A stretch of DNA of 59,841 nucleotides from UBA1672 sp964352375 (GTDB taxonomy: Bacteria > Pseudomonadota > Alphaproteobacteria > Micavibrionales > Micavibrionaceae): the NCBI GenBank assembly GCA_964352375.1, contig CAYGSA010000005.1, forward strand, positions 1 through 59,841, written 5' to 3'. The notes beneath the pieces were generated by a model. The model was not told the DNA's origin. It saw only the letters and a list, made by a program, of their open reading frames with translations, and made no database searches. Shown here piece after piece: positions 53,053-59,841 of this stretch; position 1 is the stretch's first letter, and each line of letters opens with the position of its first letter. Both the position numbers and the translations under genes were made by a program.

Positions 53053-53325
53053 ATGGCACAATTTAATAGCAGCAGAGAAGGCATACAACCTGGATCAGGT
53101 GTAAGTGGTCTTGGATCTAATGAAGCAGCCACAGTTGCACGTCAATCAGCCCTTCAGCGAGGTTCAGACAACGGGTCTGCTTCTAGAAGGTATCCTCCTC
53201 TTGCAAATGGATTTGCGAAAGCTGCGCCAGCTGTTCGTAACACAGCCGAGAAACTAAGCTTCCTTTGGTTTATGGCAGTTATTGGAGCATTTGGTACTGG
53301 CCTTAATACACCAGGCCCCTACTAA
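53053..53325 (+). CDS. Unrecognised 90-aa protein
   Basis: ATG 53053 is preceded by AAAGGAA at 53034-53040 (a rather long 12-nt spacing); an upstream in-frame TTG at 53041 directly abuts the ribosome site and is unlikely. The first 60 residues are Gly/Ser/Ala/Arg-rich and look disordered. A hydrophobic segment follows (LSFLWFMAVIGAFGTGL, about residues 68-84), then a short NTPGPY tail, so it may be tail-anchored. No homologue comes to mind. It has its own promoter, phased upstream repeats and a long hairpin-rich 3' region. Confidence 0.6.
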   Translation: MAQFNSSREGIQPGSGVSGLGSNEAATVARQSALQRGSDNGSASRRYPPLANGFAKAAPAVRNTAEKLSFLWFMAVIGAFGTGLNTPGPY

Positions 53326-53330
53326 GACTT

Positions 53331-53571
53331 AAAAAGAGACGGAATAAGCGTCTTTGAGATTGGGATAATAAAGAGGGACAACCCTCAGGTTGGAGAACAA
53401 GAATAATAAGAAGCAAAAGCTTCAGGAGTACACACTAAAAAAAGAGACCTAAACGGTTTTGAGATTGGGATAATAAAAAGAGGGATAACCCTCACATATA
53501 AAAAAGAGGAAATAATCCTCTGGGTTGAAAAGAAAGAGCGACTAAGGACGATAACCTTAGCGCTCTTTTTT
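53331..53571 (+). ncRNA. Hairpin-array RNA (structured 3' UTR or small RNA)
   Basis: A purine-rich, stop-codon-rich stretch that folds into seven successive hairpins: 53336-53354, 53373-53386 (GAGGG-ACAA-CCCTC), 53410-53423 (GAAGC-AAAA-GCTTC), 53444-53460, 53480-53493 (GAGGG-ATAA-CCCTC), 53506-53520 (GAGGA-AATAA-TCCTC) and the terminator at 53533-53568. Two roughly 55-nt units (53331-53386 and 53439-53493) are direct repeats. Their first stems differ by a G:C to C:G swap that keeps pairing, which argues for selection on RNA structure. GGA occurs nine times. It may be the 3' UTR of the 53053 gene or a processed small RNA. Confidence 0.6.
53533..53570 (+). terminator. Strong intrinsic terminator ending the hairpin array
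   Basis: Stem AAAGAGCG-CTAAGG / CCTTAG-CGCTCTTT (14 bp, one bulged A), 7-nt loop, then a run of T to 53571. Confidence 0.9.
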
Positions 53572-53786
53572 CATGTGCTTGACGTTTATTCTATTGAAAA
53601 AAGTGACAACATCCCAATATTATGATAATATTCCTATTTTTGGTTGTTATGGTATAAGGTAATAATAAGAATGATGGGTGGAAAAACAGGGAACGATCGC
53701 AGTATCAATAAAAACAGATGCTTATGCGGTCAAACATCTGACAAAATTAAAAAAAACTACGAACGAACTATACACCCTGTTTTAGA
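53572..53786. other. Intergenic region without recognised features
   Basis: AT-rich sequence between the terminator and the end of the Deg protease gene. No supported gene, hairpin or promoter was seen. Confidence 0.6.
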
Positions 53787-55190
53787 TTACCGCAGATACA
53801 GCCTGCTGATCCGGCCGCCAGATTTGATGATGAGATACGGGCCGTTTGTGCGCGGGGCGTCTAAGGCGGCCTCCACATCTTTTGGCGTGCTGATTGCCTT
53901 GCCATTGACTTCAAGCAAAATATCACCAACGCCGACGGTGCGGAAAAATCCGCGAATGGGGGCTTGGGTGACGACGACGCCCTCCTCTTCCCCTGGCAGC
54001 CCAAGCTCGAGCGATACGGCGGGGTTTAGATTCGCGATGGTGACACCACTGAGGACGTGTTCACCGCGCAGGGTGATTTCACTGCGCGGCGGGTCTTCTG
54101 GTGGGGCGATGGCCTTGACCTTCTTTGTCAGTATTTTGCCATTACTGAACAGTTTGACTTCTGCTTCTTTGCCAATGGGCACGGTTGCAATGCGGAATTT
54201 AAGCTCTGCCGCGTCGCGGATTGTTTTGCCATTTACAGAGGTGATGATGTCCCCGACCTTTATGCCTGCTTTGCGGAAGGGGCTGGCGGAATGCAGTTGA
54301 TTAATGATTGCGCCGTGGGGGTTTGGCAAGCCCAGGCTGGCGGATATATCGGAGGTGACGTTCTGCGCGATGACGCCGATCCATGGGCGGATGATACCGC
54401 GATCACCCGTTTGACCATTCAGGGAGGCGGCGATGACACTGGCGACCATTTCGGAGGGAATCGCGAAGCCAATGCCAAGCGATCCGCCGGAGCGGGAGTA
54501 AATGGCCGTGTTAATGCCGACGACCTTGCCATCCATCGTAACAAGCGGCCCGCCAGAGTTGCCGGGGTTAATCGCCGCGTCGGTTTGGATAAAGAAGTTA
54601 TAATCGTTAATATTGAGGCTGGAGCGGCCTTGGGCGCTGACGATACCGCTGGTGACGGTTTGGCCGACGCCGAACGGGTTGCCAATGGCGAGGACGAGAT
54701 CCCCAACCTCGAGGGATTCGCTTGGTTTCAATGTGACGAAGGGAAAGGTGATACCCTCCTCGCGGATACGCAACAGCGCGAGATCGGAGGCTTCGTCTTT
54801 AATCACCGTCTCGGCTTCGTATTCGTTGCCATCCGACAGAACCACCGTGATTTCGGAAGCGCCCTCAATCACATGCGCGTTTGTGACCACGAGGCCTTGC
54901 GCGCTGACGATGACGCCAGATCCAAGGGCGCTTTCGACGTGTTTGCGCATACGTCCGCCGAACATCTCGCCGCCGAAAAGCTGGCTGAAAAAGGGATCAT
55001 CCATGAAGGGGTTGCGGAAGGTGCGATTGACGGATCGCTTTGTGTGGATATTGACAACGGCGGGGGCGACTTGTTTTACCAGGGGCGCGAATGTAAGGTT
55101 GAGTTGGGTCGCGCTTTGCGGGACCTCTTGCGCATGGATTGGCACAGAGAACAGCAAGACTAGAAGTGCGGTTAATATTCTGCTAAACAT
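53787..55190 (-). CDS. degP: Periplasmic Deg/HtrA serine protease
   Basis: Protein quality-control protease and chaperone of the periplasm. The start at 55190 opens with a signal peptide (MFSRILTALLVLLFSVPIHAQ); an in-frame ATG at 55226 would sit 6 nt from the divergent panB start and is less likely. The trypsin-like triad is His106 (TNAHVIEG), Asp136 (ASDLALL) and Ser212 (GNSGGPLV). Two PDZ domains follow (about 265-355 and 375-467; FRKAGIKVGDIITSVNGK and VGVGDILLEVNGKAI). The phenylalanine/methionine-rich loop FMDDPFFSQLFGGEMFGG is typical. DegP versus DegQ cannot be settled; the symbol is by family. Confidence 0.9.
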   Translation of the reverse strand: MFSRILTALLVLLFSVPIHAQEVPQSATQLNLTFAPLVKQVAPAVVNIHTKRSVNRTFRNPFMDDPFFSQLFGGEMFGGRMRKHVESALGSGVIVSAQGLVVTNAHVIEGASEITVVLSDGNEYEAETVIKDEASDLALLRIREEGITFPFVTLKPSESLEVGDLVLAIGNPFGVGQTVTSGIVSAQGRSSLNINDYNFFIQTDAAINPGNSGGPLVTMDGKVVGINTAIYSRSGGSLGIGFAIPSEMVASVIAASLNGQTGDRGIIRPWIGVIAQNVTSDISASLGLPNPHGAIINQLHSASPFRKAGIKVGDIITSVNGKTIRDAAELKFRIATVPIGKEAEVKLFSNGKILTKKVKAIAPPEDPPRSEITLRGEHVLSGVTIANLNPAVSLELGLPGEEEGVVVTQAPIRGFFRTVGVGDILLEVNGKAISTPKDVEAALDAPRTNGPYLIIKSGGRISRLYLR

Positions 55191-55231
55191 GCTTCGAAAT
55201 TTAATATGATCGACATAGAAATTCAAGATTT

Positions 55232-56035
55232 ATGAGTCAAAAAACGCCATACAATATTCAAACCCGTAAGAACACAGAGCCTGTGGTGTGCTTGACGGCC
55301 TATTCCACGCCTATTGCGAAGCTGCTTGATCCGCATTGTGATGTTTTGCTGGTTGGTGATTCCCTTGGCATGGCACTTTATGGGATGGAGGATACGCTTG
55401 ATGTCACGCTGGATATGATGATCAATCATGGCAAGGCGGTGATGCGGGGCGCGGCGCATTCTTGCGTTGTGGTTGATATGCCTTATGGCACGTATGAGGA
55501 TGATGCGCAGGCGGCTTTGGCACATGCGCAGAGGGTTGTGGCGGAGACGGGCTGTCACGCGGTGAAGCTTGAGGGCGGCGTTGATGTAGCGGATACGATT
55601 GCTCTGCTGGTTCAGAACGATGTTCCTGTTATGGCACATATTGGGCTTCAGCCGCAGTCGGTTCGGCGCGAAGGCGGGTATCGCGTTAAAGGTAAGACTG
55701 AGGCAGATGCGGCGCGTTTGATCAAGGATGCGCAGGCCATTGAGGCTGCGGGCGCGTTCTCGGTTGTGATTGAGGGGACAATCGAGAGTGTTTCAGCAGA
55801 TATTACACGGACGATTGGTATTCCTACGATTGGGATTGGTGCGTCGGCTTCGTGTGATGGGCAGATTTTAGTGTCGGAGGATATGCTTGGCCTTACGGTG
55901 GGGCATGTTCCGAAATTTGCACGGGAATATGCGCATCTGCGAGATGATATTACCAGCGCTGCGCAGCGCTATGCGGCAGATGTTCGCGCGCGTACCTTTC
56001 CGGGGGATGCAGAGCTTTATAAGAAGAAAGCCTAA
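55232..56035 (+). CDS. panB: 3-methyl-2-oxobutanoate hydroxymethyltransferase
   Basis: First step of pantothenate synthesis: ketopantoate from 2-oxoisovalerate with methylene-tetrahydrofolate. Motifs: VCLTAYSTPIAKLLD, DVLLVGDSLGMALYGMEDTLDVTLDMM, VVDMPYGTYE (metal/substrate), VKLEGG, PVMAHIGLQPQS, and GIPTIGIGASASCDGQILVSEDMLGL. 267 aa, normal. It overlaps panC by one base and is divergent from the Deg protease with only about 40 bp between starts. Confidence 0.95.
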   Translation: MSQKTPYNIQTRKNTEPVVCLTAYSTPIAKLLDPHCDVLLVGDSLGMALYGMEDTLDVTLDMMINHGKAVMRGAAHSCVVVDMPYGTYEDDAQAALAHAQRVVAETGCHAVKLEGGVDVADTIALLVQNDVPVMAHIGLQPQSVRREGGYRVKGKTEADAARLIKDAQAIEAAGAFSVVIEGTIESVSADITRTIGIPTIGIGASASCDGQILVSEDMLGLTVGHVPKFAREYAHLRDDITSAAQRYAADVRARTFPGDAELYKKKA

Positions 56036-56817
56036 TGCGAATTGCTCGATCTTTAGATGAATTGCGTGTTGAGCGGGAGCATTTAGATTCGCTGCTGGCA
56101 TTTGTACCAACGATGGGGGCGCTGCATGACGGGCATGTGTCATTGGTGGATAAGGCGCGAAAGCATGGCCGCGTAGCTGTCAGCATTTTCGTGAACCCGA
56201 CGCAATTTGCGCCTGGCGAGGATTTCGATGCTTATCCGCGGGATGTTGATCATGACCTTGCACAGCTTGGGGGGGTGGATCTGGTTTACCTGCCGCGGAT
56301 GGAAGACCTGTACCCTTACGGCGCGGTGGCTGATGTGAAGGCTGGCGCGGGGGCGAAGGGGCTGGAGAGTGATTTTCGCCCGCATTTCTTTGATGGTGTG
56401 TGCGGCGTGGTGAAGCGGCTGTTTGATCAGGTACAGCCAGATGTCGCGCTGTTCGGGGAGAAGGATTATCAGCAGCTTATGGTCATTCGCGAGATGGTGG
56501 AGACCTTGGGGATGAACATAAAGATCATCGGCGCGCCGATTGTGCGTGATGAATTCGGGCTCGCCCTATCCTCTCGCAATGCTTATCTCAGCGCGAAGGA
56601 GCTAGCGATCGCGCGTCAGTTGAATGTGATCTTAAAAGATACTGCGCAATCTTACCCCTGCGGGGGGCGTGAACGTCTGAGATCCGCCCTGCTCGCTATG
56701 GCGAAGGGGCGCTTGCTGGATGCTGGATTTGATAAGGTTGATTATATCGAGGCGCGATGGGGGCGTATTCTAGCCGCGGCATGGATTGGGAAGACGCGGT
56801 TGATTGATAATGCTTAA
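56035..56817 (+). CDS. panC: Pantothenate synthetase
   Basis: Joins pantoate and beta-alanine using ATP. Nucleotidyltransferase motifs: VPTMGALHDGHVSLV (about residues 22-37), SIFVNPTQFAPGEDFDAYPR, LFGEKDYQQLMVIR, VRDEFGLALSSRNAYLS (KMSKS-equivalent region) and the terminal GKTRLIDN. At 260 aa it is about 20 residues shorter than the usual length. It starts on the last base of panB. Confidence 0.95.
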   Translation: MRIARSLDELRVEREHLDSLLAFVPTMGALHDGHVSLVDKARKHGRVAVSIFVNPTQFAPGEDFDAYPRDVDHDLAQLGGVDLVYLPRMEDLYPYGAVADVKAGAGAKGLESDFRPHFFDGVCGVVKRLFDQVQPDVALFGEKDYQQLMVIREMVETLGMNIKIIGAPIVRDEFGLALSSRNAYLSAKELAIARQLNVILKDTAQSYPCGGRERLRSALLAMAKGRLLDAGFDKVDYIEARWGRILAAAWIGKTRLIDNA

Positions 56818-56821
56818 ACGC

Positions 56822-57933
56822 TCAAAGTTTTGTAAAGGCTTTGACTATTTTGTTGCGACTGGGGCCTTCAATGTAACGGTACATTATTACTGCGGAGACT
56901 AAAGATAGTGATACCACCCATATTGAGAGCATATAAAATTCAAAGGTTTCTGATAAATTTAGTCCGTTAAAGAGTTTCTGCAAAAATAAGAAGTATATGA
57001 GCCATATTGCAAAATGTATCATGTATAGGCTATAGGATACTTTACCTAGGTAGACACATGTTGGATTGTCGAGCCAGCATTTTATGTTCCGTCTTTTTAG
57101 CTCGGCGATCAGATAAATTATCCAGCCCATCAGCAGTACGGCCACGGTATCAAGATTATATATTAAGCAGCATATAAATAAAATTATGCTTGAGAAAACC
57201 AGATGATTCATCACGTTTTTATAAAGGTGTAATATTTAAAAAAGACGCATATTACAATGCCATAATAGAATTCAGGAATGATGCGCAAGATACCATAGTT
57301 TGTTGTTAGTTCTGTGATTTTCTGGTCATGCGCTATGTTTAAAAATATATTCATTGCAAGAAAAAATACTATGGCGGATGCTATGCCTTTTAAAGGCGAC
57401 ATATATATTTTGGTTAACGCCATGAGTGGAAAAAATACATATGCAAAAAACTCGGCGCTTATCGACCATGATGGCCTGTTAAATGAATAGTCATCCTCGC
57501 CAAACCACGCTTGAGTTAAGAGTACGTTACTGGCAAAATTTTTCCACGAATGCCCGTTAGAGAACGTACCTATCTCTAGAGAATTATATGCGTATATTAT
57601 GATGAATACGATTATTAAAGTTGTGATGTGGACTGGATATATGCGTGCAATTCTTTTTATGATGAACTTTTTATATAGAAATGTTTTATTTTGTATTGCA
57701 GGGAGATAGTTATGCGCGAGAATAAATCCGCTGAGAATAAAAAAGAAGTCAACAGCCAGATAACCTGATGCAAAAAAGTTATTCATCCAGCCCCCCGCGT
57801 CTTTACCCGAGAACACAAGAACATGGAAAAGGATGATATAAACAGACGCCAGAAACCTTGAGGAGGTTAGCCCCGGTATGTCACCATGGAAGGCTATTTC
57901 ACTTTTTTCCAATCCTATCTTTTCCAGCAACAT
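56822..57933 (-). pseudogene. Acyltransferase-3 family membrane protein, frameshifted
   Basis: Two minus-strand frames (57211-57933, N-terminal 240 aa; 56822-57214, C-terminal 130 aa) add up to the usual length of an OafA/acyltransferase-3 protein. The N-terminal part has the family motif R-x10-H as SSRFLASVYIILFHVLVF, SGYLAVDFFFILSGFIL, and RRIARIYPVH-like RIARIYPVH. The C-terminal part has YLGKVSYSLYMIHF. The frames meet at a run of five A (57217-57221 on the minus strand), where one extra base would restore one reading frame. Intact members O-acylate surface sugars. It may be a true pseudogene, a phase-variable gene, or a sequencing indel. It is convergent with panC. Confidence 0.75.
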
Positions 57934-58076
57934 TTTTTGAGTATCATTTATCTGATGCTTAGTGGCAAGCTATTATAGAATTGCTTGGTTAAAGCTTTCT
58001 TCTCTATATGGCGTTTCAAATGCCGCGCAGAATTGTTTTGATTTTGCGTACTGTCTTGTGGGCATGCATTCGTCAC

Positions 58077-58109
58077 AAAATATGAGCCGCAGCGTCTCCA
58101 CGGCTCATA
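58077..58109 (-). terminator. Intrinsic terminator of rplQ/ribosomal operon
   Basis: Perfect 9-bp stem TATGAGCCG (58081-58089) / CGGCTCATA (58101-58109), followed on the minus strand by TTTTG. It lies about 30 nt beyond the rplQ stop. The rest of 57934-58138 holds nothing else recognisable. Confidence 0.85.
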
Positions 58110-58138
58110 AAGATTTCTTTCGCACCGTTGCGCAGGTA

Positions 58139-58603
58139 TTAACCCGCAGCGACTGCTTTTTCCTCTGGGGCGTCTGCATATTCATCATCGAACTGAAGCG
58201 GGCCGGAGTCTTGGCCTTTTGCTTCGATGTCACGGTCGACGAGCTCGATGATAGCCATTGGAGCACAGTCACCATAGCGAAATCCAGCTTTCATGATCCG
58301 TATATACCCACCAGGGCGATCTTCATAACGCTCAGCAAGAACATCAACGATTTTTTTCGCTTGCTCTTGATCACGCACTTTTGACATGATTTCGCGGCGT
58401 TTTGAAAGGGCGCGTGACGGGTCAGCAACACCTTGCTTTGCTTTTGTAATCAGCTTTTCCAAATAAGGGCGGAGCTCTTTTGCTTTTGGCACCGTTGTTT
58501 TGATCTGCTCGTGCTTAACAAGCGCGGCAGCCATGTTTGCCAGCATCGCCTTACGGTGGCTGGAGGTTCTATTTAACTTACGTTGTTTAATTCCATGTTT
58601 CAT
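58139..58603 (-). CDS. rplQ: 50S ribosomal protein L17
   Basis: Start at 58603 (MKHGIKQRKLNRTSSHRKAMLANM) is the universal L17 N-terminus, with AGAAGGAC about 6 nt upstream; a nearby in-frame ATG would add six residues. The conserved core ends near residue 120 (GGYIRIMKAGFRYGDCAPMAIIELVDR). The acidic tail of about 30 residues (EEKAVAAG end) is a common alphaproteobacterial extension. Last gene of the ribosomal operon, downstream of rpoA. Confidence 0.96.
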   Translation of the reverse strand: MKHGIKQRKLNRTSSHRKAMLANMAAALVKHEQIKTTVPKAKELRPYLEKLITKAKQGVADPSRALSKRREIMSKVRDQEQAKKIVDVLAERYEDRPGGYIRIMKAGFRYGDCAPMAIIELVDRDIEAKGQDSGPLQFDDEYADAPEEKAVAAG

Positions 58604-58680
58604 AACATGTCCTTCTGCCACTTTGGGCGGTTGCGGCCTTCTTTGTTTAAAAAACAGCGGGGAAGAGCCATTTGGTTATT

Positions 58681-58708
58681 CGGCCTGCACTTTAGGGGTT
58701 ACAGGCCG
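58681..58708. other. Hairpin between rpoA and rplQ
   Basis: Perfect 7-bp arms CGGCCTG (58681-58687) and CAGGCCG (58702-58708), no U-tract. Possibly an mRNA processing or stability site. Confidence 0.55.
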
Positions 58709-58726
58709 AAGGTTGAGCACTGCGCT

Positions 58727-59743
58727 CTAAAATTGTTGCTCGTCCATTTTACGGGCAAGTTCTTCTATGTTTTCCGGCGGCCAGCCTTCAACTTGCATTC
58801 CAAGATATAGACCCATAGTTTGCAATACTTCTTTGATTTCATTCAAAGACTTACGGCCGAAGTTTGGTGTACGGAGCATGTCGCCCTCGCTCTTCATCAC
58901 AAGATCGCCAATATAAACGATGTTATCGTTTTTCAGGCAGTTTGCAGAACGAACAGACAGTTCAAGCTCTTCAACCTTCTTGAGAAGATTTTTGTTGAAC
59001 GGAAGCTCTTGCTCGTCTTCTTTTTGTGCTGCGTCTTTTGGTTCGTCGAAGTTCACGAAGACTTGAAGCTGATCTTGCATGATACGTGCGGCATAGGCCA
59101 CTGCGTCTTCTGGGCTGATCACGCCGTTTGTTTCGATGCTCATTGTGAGTTTATCATAGTCAGTGATTTGACCAACGCGTGTATCAGTGACTTCGTATGT
59201 CACTTTGCGCACTGGAGAGAAAACAGAGTCGATTGGAATCATGCCAACGGGGCAATCCTCAGGACGGTTTTGCGCCGCGGGGCGGTAACCTTTACCTGTG
59301 TCTGCTGTCATTTCCATGCTGAGCTTTGCGCCTTTATCTAAAGTACAAATGACTAAGTCTGGGTTCATGATTTCGATGTCTGCGCCCGCTTCGATTTGCG
59401 CGGCGGTGACTTCACACGGGCCTTCTGCGTTCAAACGCATTTTCTTAGCGCCTTCTGAGTGCATACGGACAGCCAAAGCCTTAAGGTTAAGGATAATGTC
59501 TGTTACGTCTTCGCGCACACCTTCAACAGATGAGAATTCATGTAGAACTCCATCGATTTGTACTGCTGTTACAGCTGCGCCTTGAAGAGACGAGAGAAGA
59601 ATACGGCGTATCGCATTCCCAAGTGTCAGACCAAAGCCACGTTCTAGTGGTTCAGCGGTTACCTTACCTGTATTTGGACGATCGCTCGTTGCGATGTTTA
59701 ATTTTTCAGGCTTGATGAGTTCTTGCCAATTTTTCTGTATCAT
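58727..59743 (-). CDS. rpoA: DNA-directed RNA polymerase subunit alpha
   Basis: 338 aa from ATG 59743 (MIQKNWQELIKPEKLNI), with AAAGGA about 7 nt upstream; an in-frame ATG at 59764 is less likely. The N-terminal assembly domain has EPLERGFGLTLGNAIRRILLSSLQGAAVTAVQIDG, which contacts beta and beta-prime. The C-terminal domain (from about 255) has LELSVRSANCLKNDNIVYIGDLV and RTPNFGRKSLNEIKEVL, which bind UP-element DNA and activators. Gene order rpoA-rplQ is standard. Confidence 0.97.
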   Translation of the reverse strand: MIQKNWQELIKPEKLNIATSDRPNTGKVTAEPLERGFGLTLGNAIRRILLSSLQGAAVTAVQIDGVLHEFSSVEGVREDVTDIILNLKALAVRMHSEGAKKMRLNAEGPCEVTAAQIEAGADIEIMNPDLVICTLDKGAKLSMEMTADTGKGYRPAAQNRPEDCPVGMIPIDSVFSPVRKVTYEVTDTRVGQITDYDKLTMSIETNGVISPEDAVAYAARIMQDQLQVFVNFDEPKDAAQKEDEQELPFNKNLLKKVEELELSVRSANCLKNDNIVYIGDLVMKSEGDMLRTPNFGRKSLNEIKEVLQTMGLYLGMQVEGWPPENIEELARKMDEQQF

Positions 59744-59795
59744 AGTTTTTTCCTTTTGCTTCATCCAGCTCTTAACCGGCCTCTTGCTCTTGGCT

Positions 59796-59816
59796 CTTCC
59801 CGAACCACTCGGGAAG
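59796..59816. other. Hairpin upstream of rpoA
   Basis: 8-bp perfect stem CTTCCCGA / TCGGGAAG with a 5-nt loop in the spacer before rpoA. No T-run follows in either direction, so it is more likely an RNA processing or attenuation structure than a terminator. Confidence 0.55.
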
Positions 59817-59841
59817 ATACCGAAACTTTAATCCTTACACG

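Noticed and set aside
53331..53571. CRISPR-like array
   Set aside because: Repeat units are few, unequal and contain the hairpins themselves; there are no uniform spacers and no cas genes.
54057..55163. Long plus-strand open frame (368 codons) opposite the Deg protease gene
   Set aside because: It is the antisense of a gene with an intact catalytic triad and PDZ domains, has no ribosome site and no recognisable domain; long antisense frames are expected from codon bias.
57205..57225. Programmed -1 frameshift in the acyltransferase
   Set aside because: The site is only five A followed by C and does not form a full X-XXY-YYZ heptamer in the right frame, and no clear stimulatory stem follows. 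An indel is simpler.
57962..58384. Plus-strand frame across the rplQ terminator into rplQ
   Set aside because: It runs through the terminator hairpin and is antisense to ribosomal protein L17.

Overview
The window looks like a metagenome-style scaffold (three N runs) from an alphaproteobacterium of moderate GC content. The pointers are the TamA/TamB pair, an Rrf2 regulator facing a cysG-cysH-cysJ-cysI operon, a SapC-family gene, an rpoA-rplQ pair closing a ribosomal operon, and GTCAT...ATGAC palindromic elements of the kind common in that class. The genus cannot be fixed from the sequence alone.

Layout. (1) 0-12.4 kb: an agmatinase fragment, a small gene broken by a 25-bp tandem duplication, a shrunken TolC-like lipoprotein, a complete outer-membrane factor/adaptor/RND efflux operon, then tamA-tamB on the other strand. 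TamB carries an internal 219-codon tandem duplication. (2) 12.4-20 kb: sulfite/siroheme operon cysG-cysH(APS reductase)-cysJ-cysI, followed by MTA phosphorylase and a membrane protein. (3) 20-28.5 kb: a peroxiredoxin-like protein, the lysine-degradation pair ALDH7/HglS, a Uup-type ABC-F protein, a fatty-acid desaturase and BipA/TypA. (4) 28.7-35 kb: an ECF sigma factor with a VWA membrane protein, then an O-antigen ligase and two glycosyltransferases. (5) 35-38.8 kb: three unrecognised genes, one interrupted by a 100-N gap. (6) 38.9-44.3 kb: sulfate-activation operon cysD-(small ORF)-cysNC-cysQ and UDP-glucose dehydrogenase. (7) 44.4-52.5 kb: SapC, an HTH coiled-coil protein, a cysteine-repeat secreted protein, acyl-CoA dehydrogenase, a lytic transglycosylase, a tRNA methyltransferase, a YegP protein and single-chain glycyl-tRNA synthetase. 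(8) 52.5-53.8 kb: an AT-rich locus with phased repeats, a promoter, a 90-aa orphan protein and an array of hairpins ending in a strong terminator. (9) 53.8-59.8 kb: a Deg protease, panB-panC, a frameshifted acyltransferase, and rplQ and rpoA.

How it fits together. The two cys clusters together encode sulfate to sulfide (CysD/CysNC, CysH, CysJI, with CysG for siroheme and CysQ for PAP removal). A near-identical dyad upstream of both suggests that the Rrf2 protein controls both. ALDH7 and HglS are consecutive-pathway enzymes of 2-aminoadipate catabolism. The least explained parts are the hairpin array at 53.3-53.6 kb with its phased upstream repeats, a ~50-bp element shared by two distant genes, and the cysteine-repeat protein.
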